Below are positions 20,351 to 32,424 of a stretch of 64,000 nucleotides of DNA, one piece after another (within the stretch, counting starts at the first letter, position 1; every line of letters begins with the position of its first letter). Under the pieces are notes generated by a model. The model was given only the letters and a program-made list of their open reading frames with translations. It was not told the origin of the DNA and ran no database searches. Both the position numbers and the translations under genes were made by a program. The stretch is from Torreya grandis (Eukaryota; Streptophyta; Pinopsida; Cupressales; Taxaceae), in NCBI GenBank assembly GCA_037957365.1, contig JARHVA010004906.1, forward strand, positions 798,501 to 862,500, read 5' to 3'.

Positions 20351-21832
20351 ACTTTTTGAGTATTGCTATGTTATGTATCAGAATGGATGATGTTATAGTT
20401 CTAGGGTCAAAAATATCTAGTGATAGTCTTATAGCATGTGGTAGGTCTGTAAACATGATGTCTTCGAGGCGAGATGTTTTTTCGACGATAATGCTGCTCA
20501 AATGTAAGCATTTTATTTCGCTGCTGTAAGCTCAAAGGTGCATGGTATTTTCATCAGAAAGTCTGTCTCAGATCCGTCTGTTTTCTTGCAAGGATCTGAT
20601 TATATATAATTTCTTATACTTTAATATAATATGCTTGATCGTTTATCCAAAAAACTAGGTTATTCATGTCAATTCATGAACTCGTGCTCACAATTTATTA
20701 TCTATATAGGGAGCTCTAATTTGCAATCCTAATTTATTATTCTTCCTGGTGAGAGATCTGGAAGTGTGACCCCAAATGTCAATTCCCTAAAATATTGTAC
20801 ACTTTTTTATCTAGAAACTCTTCTTTAACAATTTATTGGACTACAAAAGCTTCAAGTCTTTATGTATTACAACACAATTCAAAATATAGCAATCAGTATG
20901 TATTACAAAGCAGCTAAAAGGATTTCAATTCTCAATATAGATATCAATCACCGGGCTTCTACAGACTAAGATCCACAAATATTTGTTTTACATATCAATA
21001 TCATCTCATACAGACAAGAGTCTTAAGGTTGATCTTGATAATATATTCCTCTCCTCCCAGTTCTAGTGCTTAAGGGGAAAAAACTTCTATAATTTGTAGT
21101 AATTTCATGTTTCCATTTTTTTTTAAACAGACCTCATAATTAGCCACAAAATTTCAATGGTTCTCAGAATTTTTTTTAAATAACCAAACGTTTGACATTT
21201 TACATTTTTTTTCTTTTTTAAATAATTATACTGATTATACAGAACTTATACATAAAGCAGTCTCCAAGTCCCATGAGTGAGAAAGGAAGAGGAGAGTTAG
21301 CTATTTAACCAGCTAGAATAGGGCATACAAAATATTATAAATTTATACATAGTTAAATTCCAGCAGATACAAAAGTGTTCAATATACATAACGCAGACTC
21401 ATCTGTGAGAAGAAAAAAAGGTCTTACAAAGTCCTAAGAGCATCCAAAATAACCCAACAAAGATAGAGCTGTCAGATACAAAACAGAGAGGTTGATATTT
21501 TGCATTTAGTAAAATCTGCTTTGATAATATTGGTTGCATCAGCTAAAGGCTGACCATTTTAAGCTTATATTCGTAAAATTACATTTTCTTTCCAGCAGTC
21601 TTTCACGGCATTCATATGTAATTATATAAGAGGAGCTTTTGCAATATAATAAACTGTCAAAAAAGCTGAAATACATCACTTAGTAATGTCTTGATAATTG
21701 TATAGGATGTCTTAATAATGAGCCAGTCTAAGGATGATAAAAAGTCAGCTACATTGTTGATACATATAACATTTTGTTACACTGCAAATATTCATGGTGC
21801 CAATTCACACTAATTAATATGATAGTGCATAC
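20351..21832. other. intron sequence, nothing recognised
   Basis: AT-rich sequence directly downstream of the IBR3 exon donor. No open frame of note, LTR end or RNA gene was seen. Confidence 0.4.
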
Positions 21833-21985
21833 CTTGGCAAGATCAGATAAGAATGAACCATGCTGTGCAATCAGCTTTCCAAATGCTTTCCTCTGAAGTG
21901 CTCTTTTGACCATCATTTCCATACCACGTTCTGCAGCACCAATTAATCTCATACAATGGTGTAATCGACCTGGGCCCAAGCGACC
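21833..21985 (-). CDS. IBR3: IBR3-type acyl-CoA dehydrogenase, internal exon (start of C-terminal helical domain)
   Basis: This 153-bp exon encodes 51 residues starting GRLGPGRLHHCMRLIG, then AAERGMEMM, FGKLIAQHGSF and LSDLAK. It is the first part of the C-terminal helical bundle of an acyl-CoA dehydrogenase, the region that contributes to FAD and dimer contacts. The acceptor (…tgttacag|GGT) and donor (AAG|gtatgc) on the minus strand are canonical and phase 0. It follows 43963..44172 directly in the protein, so the two exons are separated by an intron of almost 22 kb. In Arabidopsis IBR3 the next residues begin LRVELEGTRLL; I searched the minus strand to position 1 by eye and did not find them, so that exon probably lies beyond the left edge. 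The sequence is intact and closely matches the family, which suggests the gene is functional. Confidence 0.93.
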
Positions 21986-22141
21986 CTGTAACAGCATTCA
22001 AATAATTTATTAGCTGTAAAATCCTGGCTTCTTTATGCACTACATACATATTTTTTGAGTTTTGTCCAAACTTCATTTGCAAATTCAACGCCACAAAGAT
22101 GACAAACGAGATCGTCTAAATTGGAGGTTATAATCAGGGCT

Positions 22142-23861
22142 AGAACTTCTTGATTTCATTCAATGAGCTTCCTTTTTTGTCTTTTTGGTTGGCAGTTTCT
22201 TCTTTAGTCCTGTTCATAACACTCCCCAACCTCTTCCAATGGAAAACACATCGTTTTGCACTTCCAAACAAAATTATTTTTTCTCAAACATTTGCACTCC
22301 AGGGCATAATAGGAAGCAATGATGTCAAGGATCTGAAAATAAGAAAAGAAAAATTCTTCAAAACAACAAAATATCCAGAAAATAAAGGCAGCATCAGATT
22401 TTAGTTGGAAAATTGTGTGATTTCAATAAAAACAATTGCTAGAAAAGTCCTTTGTATGAAACAATGACCAATAACCCTATGTCAAGCAGTTCTGTATGCA
22501 ATTAGCCTTTTATATCAATCAGCCATTGGTCACTATAATGACTTAGTTTAGCACCTTTAAACCAATTGCAATCACTCAAGGGAACCTATATCTCCGATGT
22601 GCCAAACAAGCAAGCTGATCAATGTGTTGTGATCTTCATCACTGAAAGAGGAGTAAAACCAAAAGTATTTGAAGACTTTTGCTTTCCCACCAACAACAAA
22701 AATTATATAAAATAGTGCAGGTGGTGTCACTACCCTCACTTGGCATGCCATAGCAGACACCAACCCACATACTATGCTAGCATGCCATGTAATCTGGAAT
22801 TCAATGCAGTCTTTATTAATTAATTTTGACAAACTATGTAAAATACTTTGTAATTTTATTGTTTTGTCCTGCACATATGTTTTCCTACAACACATTTCTG
22901 ATATGCATCTACCCATGCCATGAACCCATTGTGCATGAAGGAAACATAATGTGAAATTCCGATTGCAATAGTAGTTATCACAATCCTTTGTGCTTATTGT
23001 CAAATATCTAATTATTCACAAAAACAACTTTATTAGTGCCAACAATGGGCTAATCTATCAATTCAAGCTTACAAAAACAGTCCTTGACACCCGTGCATCA
23101 CCAAATTTTCTAGGTAGGGTTTTGACAAACTTCAATAGTTTGCAGGTGCTAGGAACCATATGCTATGCTCAGATTGATAGAACAACCACTCATGCATGAT
23201 CCAAATGCTCGTGGCACCAGAGCAATAGAAAGACAATGGTCCTTAGTGCCCAAAATTGATGGAGTGCTTAATATAATTAGATTATGGCTTTGTAGTTAAC
23301 GCACGGAGGTAGCTTACAAACATTTAAACAACAAAGGCAAATGATAATTAATCCAAACACCATAAACCCAAAAATAAGTAGATGAACACTCAGATCTGCA
23401 ACAAAAAGAGAATTTTTTGAGCTTCCACAGCAAGCATCAAATGCACTCAAGATCAGGGTAGGGTTGGGTTGGTGGGGTTAACCTGGGTCTCATATCATGT
23501 TAAAAAATAACATATTTGTAAGAGAATGAAAACGTGCACAAACAGATGATTTGAATAGAAACAATTCTGCAAGTGTTGTGCAATATGAAATGTATATTGA
23601 ATGATGGATTAATCCATTAATGATGACCAATTACAATTATACAATACATAGTTATACAAGTCAATATGGCAGAGTCCATTGGCATGTCTTAACAATACCA
23701 CTAACCAAAACCATATTAATGTGGCTCCTCTGTTGGACAAATGACAGATGGGAGAAAGCCATTTATGACTAAACTGGACAATCAATCACCATGAAACCAA
23801 ACAAAGAGACTTGAATCAATTACAAAATGCTCAATTACATATAAAATGCTAATATTTATAG
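22142..23861. other. intron sequence, nothing recognised
   Basis: This is the 3' part of the 22-kb intron, up to the hAT-like element. A 143-codon minus-strand open frame (22572..23003) has no domain and is treated as chance. Confidence 0.4.
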
Positions 23862-24997
23862 CATAGTAGACCTACTCGGCTGGTATTCACCAAAAAAATA
23901 CCCAGCAAAAATACTCTACTTATACCCTAGGTTTTTTTTTGCAGTTTTGGTGAATATTTTGACAGTACTCGCAAGTATTCGCTAGTACTCGGCGAGTACT
24001 GTCAAAATACTTGCCAACGTGGTCAAAACACGGAAAAAATGTGGAAAAAATACATATTTTTGTTCTTTTTAAGTACGTATGTCCCCACACTTTCATTACA
24101 GCATTTTAGGCAAGAGTATATATATAAAATAAACATCTAAGTATAAGTGTACATTTAGATATGGACATCTAGTTTCCTATAATTAAACATTTTATATATC
24201 TATGTATACTTTCAGGATGTCTAAGAATGGTTTTGGACCTCTAGGAGCTATAATGCAAATTCTAGGATTTAGAAGATCCTATCATACTTCAAACTTAGTC
24301 AAAGTTCAAGGTTTTAGGATTTCAAACTTAACCATATTTCAGGGTTTTAAGATTTCAGGGAGGTATGAAGGCTGCATGAAGGGATGTGGGTATGATAGAC
24401 ACCTTGCATTCAAGAAACAACTAAAGGAGTTCCTTGTATATTAAGCAAAAGCAAGAAAGATTCGATTGGATGACATCCTTGTAGATGTTGTCGAACATGA
24501 GGTAGAGGAGGAGTCACTGCCATCTAGTACCAGGGTGGAGCCGCAAGCGCAACATTCTAGGCAGAGTGGGGAGGCGCAGAAAAATGCGAGGACTAGACTC
24601 TCTCAGTCTCCCATATTTTTCACTAGAACGGGGAAGAGGAAATTGTAGATTCTTGTAATTTGTAACTTGCATCCATATGCAATTTATGATGATGAGTTTC
24701 AATGACAGTTGTCGAGAAATTTATTAGTATCAATTTATTGTTGTATTAGCATGATTATGTAATTTTGTACTCTATTTGTATTCAAATTTAATAGAAAACA
24801 CTTCCCCAACGTTTTTAGACTCATTTGATACATTCTGTAACTGTAATTTGTATAAAATTTATATTTTTTTAAGAAATATAAGTATTTTTTAAGTTGTTGA
24901 GTATTGTTGAGTATTTGCCAAGTATTGTCGAGTCTTTGCCAAGTAATTTTTTATTTGATTTGCCAAGTACTCTCAAACTACAAGTATGCAGACTATG
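23862..24997 (+). mobile_element. non-autonomous hAT-like DNA transposon, copy 2
   Basis: Inverted ends CATAGT … ACTATG are flanked by ATTTATAG (23854..23861) and ATTTGTAG (24998..25005), an 8-bp duplication with one mismatch. Subterminal regions are rich in GTACTCG/CGAGTA motifs, including CTCGGCGAGTAC near 23990. The right third aligns with copy 1 (367..2882), including the C-terminal transposase remnant and the AATAGAAAACACTT block. Copy length is 1,136 bp. Confidence 0.78.
24466..24648 (+). pseudogene. transposase C-terminal remnant in hAT-like copy 2
   Basis: This 60-codon frame starts with LDDILVDVVEHEVEEE (acidic) and ends RTRLSQSPIFFTRTGKRKL. The end matches the tail in copy 1 at most positions (R-T-R-x-S-Q-x-P-x-F-F-x-R-x-G-K-R-K-L), supporting a once-shared protein. 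A preceding 80-codon frame (24202..24444) belongs to the element's left part and is not recognised. Confidence 0.5.
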
Positions 24998-25005
24998 ATT
25001 TGTAG

Positions 25006-26855
25006 GCTTAAGACACAAAGGACATTTAATTTCTTCAATTTCCAACCTACTATCATCCACTTATTTTCATTATTTTTTACATATACATTAACTCTATGAG
25101 TCAGTTATCCCATATTAATGATTATGGTAAACTATTCCTACGGTCAAATCCTTGGAATTATACTGATATCAAATATATATTACTACTCATCATATGTGCA
25201 GCCAAAAGTCAGCTACAAGTCAAAAAATAAACATAACACTAACAGACACTCCAAGAGGCATTTAAAGGAAATTGAAAGCCATAGACCCCACAGACCTGGT
25301 TCTCGCACATTCTGGAAAGCTGAAAAGACACCATAGCATTCATAGAAGTGAAATTTGAAACTTGAAACAGTTAAGAGACAAATCCTTAGAAATTGAAGAG
25401 ACACTCAAAGAGTTGAAGGGATACTTTGCATTGCTGTTAGTGACTTAATCTGCTCTTCTTCCTATGACAATCAGGCACATAAAGGGCTCGAAATGTAGGA
25501 AAACTCTGCATCCTTGTTTCCACCGACTTATGTATTTGATATATCAAAACATTGGAAAATCCTTATTTATTACTCTTCTATTTTCCTATTTAAGAATGCC
25601 CATTACGATTATTTTACTGCTTGACTGTAAAAACCATAAAAGACTTAGATGGGTCCATTTTATGCGACCCTAAGCTGGTAGAAACCACGCAAAGGGAGTA
25701 AGGTGATGATAAGGAAATGTATTGGGTCACAGGAGGGAATGCCTTTGTTAGTCACACAAGGAAGTGCCCTCTATCAATTGTGCAACCATAGAAATAGCAT
25801 GATCCATTTTTGGGCTAGTTGCACATGGCTTTGCTAGTGAGACTCACTACCCATAAGCAAGAGTGAATTCTATGCTAATAATAAAACTACTGCTTGCCCA
25901 TAAAGGTGCATTAACATATTTTTGCATGGTTTATATACATGAATGGCTTTTGTATGTGCTCTGAGCTATTAGGCCCAGAAGGCAATGATATAACAAAAAC
26001 TCCCAATGCCAAAAAAGGTAGTTGAACACTTCCTTTGGCATATATCAATACACTTAAGCAACCATATTGAAAAATGGTAAGAAGCAATTGATAATAGCAT
26101 TTCTTCTGGAAGATGTTAATGATTCCAGAGTTTTAGATGTAGAAAGACGCTGACACAAATTTGTCTTATGCATGTAATCTTATAAGAAAAAACAATAAAA
26201 TAGATGTCATGGGTTGAAATTCAGATACCACAACAAGAATTCCATATCAAATGGAAATTTTATTACTTCGAAGCAAATTTTACAAAAAGTCATATCACCA
26301 AAACTAAAGAGTTTCTTTATACAATAAGTAATTACCAGCTGATACCAACTCAAACTAACCAGAGAAAAATATCCTTAATAATTATACTCATGATAATCAA
26401 GAGATCTTATATAAACACCTCACTAGCATAATGGTATTGGAAATGCAGAAAATGAAACATCATGAGTATGTTTTATCTTAATTAGGCTTACTCTTATGTA
26501 CATCATAAACGTATCAAACTAATGCATAATGTTAAGTAAAATATTTTGAAGCTAGCACCTACTCCCAAAATAGTTTTTGACTGATATTTCTTGGCTTTTA
26601 AAAACAACAGATTGATTCGTTGCATTGACCATTTCAATCTTCTTCTTGAGGAAGAGATCCCTCTTTAATGAAACTTGAAGGAAGAATGTCTTCCATTCCA
26701 CCATTCTATCATCAATACCACACTAAGATCCCAATCCTACTCTTGTATTGAGACTATCAAACCTTTCATTTCTTTCACCGACCGAATTTGGGAAAAGTAC
26801 TACATCCATCTAGATTGGTAACAATAGTAGATACTGAATAGAATTCTCAGAAAGA
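25006..26855. other. intron sequence, nothing recognised
   Basis: No gene, LTR end or clear repeat was seen between the hAT-like element and the LINE 3' end. Confidence 0.4.
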
Positions 26856-26859
26856 AAAA

Positions 26860-28338
26860 TAAATTATATTAATGTCCACGAATGACCAAAAGTAGGTCAA
26901 TGGGACTCGATAATAAATCCAATTACAATAGAAAGTGCTATGGAAAAAGGACCATAGGATCAAGTACTAAATAAATAAAAGGAGGAAAAAATCATTGAAA
27001 ATAAACAAGGGTAAACCCAACTCAGTAAAGTCCCCAACCCATGTGGTTAGGGTACCAATACAAATAGCCATGTGATGGAAGCAAGAACCCCCGAAGAGTA
27101 TGGGTTGATGAAAGTCAAAAAGACTAGATGTAAGTCCCATCAAACATCTCTGACCATTCCTAGGACACTCTGTGGAAGGGCCAATGCATGATTGGATAAT
27201 GCTAATCGAGGAGTGTTTAGGGTTGAGGGAGCTACATTGGGTAATCTTAGGAGAAAGCAAATCACTCCCCCTAGAATCCTTCCTAACATCCAAGGCCAAA
27301 GATACTTCCATGGCAGCAAAGAAGCTCGTAATGTGTGCTTGTCCTTACAACCTAGGGTTTTGTTGTGAAGGAGAAGATCCACTACGTCGTGGAGCAAATC
27401 CATGATGTTGAGTAGGGGCAGATCCCTGTTGTCGAGAGCTAGCGTGCTAGGGTACCTTAGTAGTAGTGTTGTGCATCACCACCTCACCAACCTACCCCCC
27501 TCAGTGTTTGAAGAAACAATATCCAAAGGGCACTTGATGTCGCTCACCTCTATGATGGGCTGAAAGAAAAAGCTGGTCAACCTAGGGGTTGTCGAGGATC
27601 CCTAAAGGGAACTGCATCGAAGGGTGACAACCTCCCAAAGAAAAAGAGCTAGGCATTGATGGTTCGAGTACCTAAATAAAGTGGATAGAGTGTTGTCTAT
27701 GTCTCTATAAATACAATGATGTCTTCCCCAGATCTCATAATAAATAGGGTATCTGAAAATGAAGTGCTCCTTAGTCTCCACCTCCTTGACAGAGAAAAGA
27801 CAACAAATTCAATCCACACGTGGGATATGATGATTAGTCTCAACTTGCAACCACTATGAGCACACCCTTAATTGACCATGGGGAAACCTCACGCTATGAG
27901 GCCATTGACACTGGAGATACTCAGGATGACAAATGATACCATCCACCACCTGTACGAAATGCTCAGCGTAAAATGCAAGCTTGGAGGTTAAGCGACTGAG
28001 AATGAGAGGTCCAAGTGACCTAGATGTACTACCTATAGATATCCTCTCTATTAGCTCTAAAGATGACCTCCTTTAAAGGAAAAAGTCAATGATGGGCATT
28101 CAAAGAGTACCTAAATTAAAAGGAGGTAACCTATCGATAGAGATATTGATAGACTGACGGAGCAAACTAGTCTCAAAATACTAGCAACATGGATGCTTAA
28201 TGGGACACAAAGATGCAATAATCTCTGAAGAACATAGGGTTAAGTATAGATACCTCCCACAACTTAAAGTTGAATCCCACATGGTTCTAAGTCCGTGAAT
28301 AAAGTAAGCTTAAAGATAGTCTCAAGGTGCAGAGGTTG
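26860..28338 (-). mobile_element. minus-strand LINE, 3' part (left of the Gypsy insertion)
   Basis: Read on the minus strand, this is the LINE C-terminal region, with a cysteine-containing stretch like the zf-RVT domain around 27700..27800 (FRYPIYYEIWGRHHC), and the 3' untranslated region. It ends with GTCCCATTGACC … GTGGACATTAATATAATTT and a TTTC-rich tail near 26860. It continues across the Gypsy insertion into 41484..42712. Frames are broken throughout. A second copy of the 3' region is at 59385..60083. Confidence 0.72.
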
Positions 28339-29303
28339 TGTTGGCCCCCAAATTTTGGCCAAGTGTCTTGACATTTTGGCGCGGAACTAGCATGGCGCGG
28401 AAGGAACCTTGAGCGGAAGACTATGGCGCGGAACCTGTAGGGCGTGAAAGCACAAAGGCACGGAAGCACCAACGCGAGAGGACCCAATCAAAGGAGAATT
28501 AATCACGAGGAACCCAAGAGCACAACACTCAGAACAATAGTGGAAAACTTGGGGAGCGCATGGGAAGCAGGAGAGGTTAAGGAGCGATTCATATGGGTTA
28601 CCCAGACCTTATCCATCGGAAGTTTTACACCGACCCGCAAGGAGATGAACACATGGTAGCAAGGATCTAGCATAGAGCGAGTATATGGGGGCGCAAAGGC
28701 CCAAGTCCTTAGGAGAAGTTAGTTGATAGAGCGCCACGACTCTTAGTTTGTTGAGAGTTCATTACTCAATAACCCCTGTCATTAATGTTGTAAATACTTG
28801 GTCACGGATAAACAAGTATAAATACCCTTGTTGTAAAGCACTGTGACGACGGCTTTTGTTTAATGATACTTGCTTACACTTAATATATGAATTACGGATA
28901 TTATAAAACATTTTGTTGTTCATGTTCAGTTGAATGGATAAGTTGTGTAACTATGATAGGTTGGGTTGAACATTTGGTGATTAGAACTTAGTATGAAATC
29001 TAAACTAATCTTTTATTTTTCTAAGTAACAACTCTAAACTACAATAACATTAATCTGTGTAATTGTGGTGACCGATCTTAGTAGTCCATCTTTGCCTTTA
29101 TATAATATCTATTTAAAAACATGTTTAACATAAAGAATACGACTAAGTTAATGTTACTGCGCAACAAACCCTGCAAGAACCGACCTCTAGATGCGTGCTT
29201 CGGGAGAGCACGCAAGACCACAGTCTTGCATGAAAGGGCTAGCGCGCTAGCTCGTTGGGCTACACTTCAGCACCAAAGCTATATTAAGAATAAAAACCCA
29301 ACA
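28339..29303 (+). repeat. 5' LTR of the Gypsy element
   Basis: Starts TGTTGGCCCCCAAATTTTGG and ends AAAACCCAACA, with 5-bp inverted ends TGTTG/CAACA. A TATAAATA box lies at 28817..28824. Compared with the 3' LTR it lacks two short insertions, one after ACTATGG (about 28430) and one near 29080. Confidence 0.95.
28817..28824 (+). promoter_or_regulatory. candidate TATA box in Gypsy LTR
   Basis: TATAAATA, conserved in the 3' LTR at 40976..40983. Transcription would start shortly downstream. Confidence 0.55.
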
Positions 29304-29306
29304 TTT

Positions 29307-29324
29307 TGGTTTCGTTGCCGGGAC
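29307..29324 (+). other. primer-binding site, tRNA-Asp type (degenerate)
   Basis: Three bases after the 5' LTR the sequence reads TGGTTTCGTTGCCGGGA. The Asp-type site used by Athila-like elements is TGGCGCCGTTGCCGGGG; CGTTGCCGGG is intact and three internal bases have changed. Confidence 0.7.
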
Positions 29325-29353
29325 CTAAAGCACTTGTTGCACAGTGATGGAAG

Positions 29354-31617
29354 ATGTTTGAGCGTATCACCCTTGAGAGTATTGAACAATGGATTATAGG
29401 AGTTGAAGATAATTTTGCAATTCCCTACCTTGAACAAGGAGTCTCTACACGATAGTGGATACAGCAGAATCTCTATAGTGCATTGTATGAAACTTTCTTT
29501 GCTAAGATCCCGGTTCATTTGCACACATGGCTATCTGCATATGCTCAAGGATGATCACGAAACCTTGGGAGAAGACAGTCTTGGACATTAGAATGACAAA
29601 GTGCTTTAGCACAACTTGGAGCTCCGTGGATGCGAGCTGTCAACATTTGGCAGAGAGGAGTTTTGAACAGCTACATTCTGGAGTATGCTGTAACTACCTA
29701 TTCATGTCCTGAAGAAGCCAAGTTCCAGTTCCTCTGAGAACCGCGTGGACAATACATTAGACATTTCGCTTTAGAAATTAAAAAGTTATTTATTGATTGT
29801 GGACTTGAAACTTTGTCGATGGAGAGATAAATCCCTTTTGCACAAGCCGCACATTTGGATAGGAAGTGAAGAAGAGTTGGTAAAAGATTGTAGGTTCAAA
29901 ATGGTAGCCAGTTAGTGGGCATTGTGGAAGCGGAAGTATGATGAAGCTCGACAGAGGATTATAGGATTACGCGGTGTGAGAAGAGACCGAGAGAACGCAA
30001 GAAGTGCTATTAGGATTCGCAGGGAAGTGGAAACGCACAAAGAGGACATCATCACTTTTGAACAGCGCCTCATGTCACTTTTATCATACAAAGGAGAATC
30101 CAACCAGACGACAGAAATTGAAGAACCAAGCTTGAACCAACCAGACTCCCCAACCATAGTGTGCGCTCATGCTTTTGACTCAGATGATATACGTATACAT
30201 AATTTGGATACAGATAGTGTAGAATTAGAGACTGAGCCTGTAAGGGGTATTAGATTTGAGCCAGTTGACACTCATATGGGCTTAACACTTTCCTTCCCTC
30301 TTCAAGGGGATTTCACGACGTAATTTGGAATGCCTGACGGATCTGGCATTCAGGGTGGACAAAACACGGACCCAAGTGTAATTAATCAACCAGCCACCGC
30401 GCCCCATGGTACGGGCATTGTTGGAGGTGTTGGAGGCTCTGGAGGTGGACTGGGAGGTGGCGCGAGAGGAAGTAGTGGACTTCCTCCTCCCAAGACAAGA
30501 TCTGGAGGTCCTCAACAACCACTGGTTCAAGCACCTCAGCTGTCCACAATATATTATGAAATGACACTTCACTTACGGAAATATCGAGGCATGGAAAATG
30601 CTGCAAAACACGTCCATAAATGCGAACTCATTTGGAGGGCACGAGGCATCACTTCTTCTGAGAGAAAAGCCACCCAATTCGCAACTACATTGTTGGAGTG
30701 AGCGCATAAATGGTATAGAAAGTTCGACCCTCAGCAAGAAGTGGTGGACTATGATCATCTTAAAATGGCATTCCTTCAGGAATTTGATATTCCTGAATTT
30801 GAACAAAAAAGTATAGCCACACTAAAGGACATAAAGAAAGAACTTAATGAAAGTGTACGAGAGTATGACATAAGGTTCAAATCACTGTTGTCAAAGTTGT
30901 CATTTGAAATCAATGTTGCTTAGCATGCATAGTGGTTTGTGGGAGGGTTGTTACTTCCATTTCAGCGAACATTATCTCAAAAGTCCTTCACTAGCCCGCG
31001 CGAGGCTTGCTGAAGCAGTTGGTAGTATTGATACCGGGATCAACCCTTTCATGGAAGCCCAAATAGCCTCAATGGTGTCACAACTTGAGAAATTACTGCA
31101 AATAATGCACATGATACTCATAGTGGTCTTTGGCGCACTAATTGCGACTCTGAAGGACAGACCCGAAGAAACTGCCCGTGCAAGAACATTTGCATTGTAT
31201 TGAAGTAGTCATGTGAACTCTGTCATGAAGAGCATGATGTACACTCTTGTCCACTTTTGCAGCGAGCAACACACTCAAAGGTGTCTGACTAATGTAAAAT
31301 ATGCGATGCCTACACACATGACACTAACGGTTGTTGACTAATTAGTGACATCCATGAAGCACGTGCACACAGTACATGCCAAACCTCTATAGCCAACAAT
31401 CAGGGTAATGGTGGCTATCGTGTCCGAGGTAGAGGATGAGGATGAGAAGGTGGTCGTTTCCCACTAGGAACATGTTACAAGTGCGGATCCCCAGACCACT
31501 ATCAAAGAGATTGTCTAGTTTACCCTACGTGTGCTTTCTGTAAAAAGGACCATCGACTGGAGGAGTGTCCTGACCTATACATAGCCATCACTAAGGAGAA
31601 ATGAAAAGGGTGCAGGC
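29354..31617 (+). pseudogene. gag: gag (capsid/nucleocapsid) of the Gypsy element, broken
   Basis: Gag-like coding starts at ATG 29354 (MFERITLESIEQWI) about 30 bases past the primer-binding site and passes through several frame changes and stops. A Gly-rich linker lies at about 30410..30480. The capsid-like core at about 30555..30920 (HLRKYRGMENAAKHVHKCEL; WYRKFDP; FLQEFDIPEF; VREYDIRFKSLL) fits the retrotransposon gag family. Two zinc knuckles follow: C-x2-C-x4-H-x4-C at 31473..31514 and a C-x2-C-x3-H-x4-C at about 31530..31568. Gag would form the cytoplasmic virus-like particle and bind RNA. No intact product can be made without readthrough. Confidence 0.82.
31473..31568 (+). other. two nucleocapsid zinc knuckles
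   Basis: Translation gives CYKCGSPDHYQRDC and then CAFCKKDHRLEEC in the same frame. The second knuckle has x3 instead of x4 before His. Confidence 0.8.
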
Positions 31618-32049
31618 ATGATTCGTATATAGAAACCACATTGGCACGCTCGTTCAGCCACCCCAACAGCACAACAAGTGAATATCACTACGCGCAATGG
31701 AGGACAATCTCAATCCACATCCACTCCTATTGAGAAGGTACAATGTGAGGAGCCTCGGGCGAGGAAGTATCCTGATGCCCAACAACAGAAAGATGTGCTC
31801 CAAGACATGACATTGGTGCAAGAACTCCAAGAAGAGATTCAATTTCTCAAAGACAAAGAAGCAACGCAACGTGCTGATATGCAAAAGCCAGCAGAGCCAC
31901 AAAACTTGGTGTGAGATGACTTCCAGAAGCTTTGCAAGCGTATGTTGAACAAAGATATTATTCCACAACTAAGCATTTGGCTTAAGAATCAGATACAAGT
32001 GCCAATTAATGCTCAACCTTCAATGACTCGATAGACCGAGGATTGTCGA

Positions 32050-32424
32050 TTGAATCATGCTCGACGGCAAGATGCCCCTATTCCTCCTACACCTCCAGAA
32101 GATAAGGAGATACGAGTGAATGCTGCTATTGATGGTTGGGTAATTCAGGATATCCTAGTTGACACTGGCGCTGAAGTCAACGTCCTCACAAAGGAAGCAT
32201 GGCACAAAATGGCTATTCCGACACTACAACCTTCACCGCACATATTGTTCATGGCCAATAAAACTCGTGCTCTACCAATTGGAGTCCTCAAGGATGCAAC
32301 GGTTGATATACTTGGGGTACCCTTCAAAGCTGATTTTGAGGTTCTTGAGTTAGCAAAGGCCGACGACTTCCTAGCTTTATTGGGGAGACCTTGGTGTTAT
32401 GAAAACAACGTATTTAAGTTTTAA
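32050..32424 (+). pseudogene. pol: pol: aspartic protease domain
   Basis: This 124-codon frame contains the catalytic motif DILVDTGAEVNVLTKEAW (Asp-Thr-Gly at about 32161..32169), a flap-like segment and a later LLGRPWCYE stretch, matching Gypsy pepsin-like proteases that cleave Gag-Pol inside the particle. This domain has no internal stop. Upstream (31678..31914) is a charged, coiled-coil-like linker from the Gag-Pol junction. The flanking parts of pol are in other frames, so the domain survives only as an island in a broken polyprotein. Confidence 0.85.

Larger units (their letters stand above)
1..21832 (-). other. IBR3: IBR3 downstream intron or 3' flank, partial (at least 21.8 kb)
   Basis: This begins with a canonical minus-strand donor (gtatgc) next to the exon at 21833..21985. 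The remaining 100 or so residues expected at the enzyme C-terminus were not found here, so it is most likely an intron continuing past the left edge. It is dense in solo LTRs and DNA-transposon remnants. Confidence 0.6.

Noticed and set aside
20766..20790. TGTGACCCCAAATG, similar to the start of the long TGTAATGTCC-family LTRs.
   Set aside because: No matching right end or duplication was found and the similarity stops after about 15 bases.
22572..23003. 143-codon minus-strand open frame in the IBR3 intron.
   Set aside because: No domain, no repeat neighbours and no splice-site arrangement linking it to IBR3; Cys/His content looks random for AT-rich sequence.
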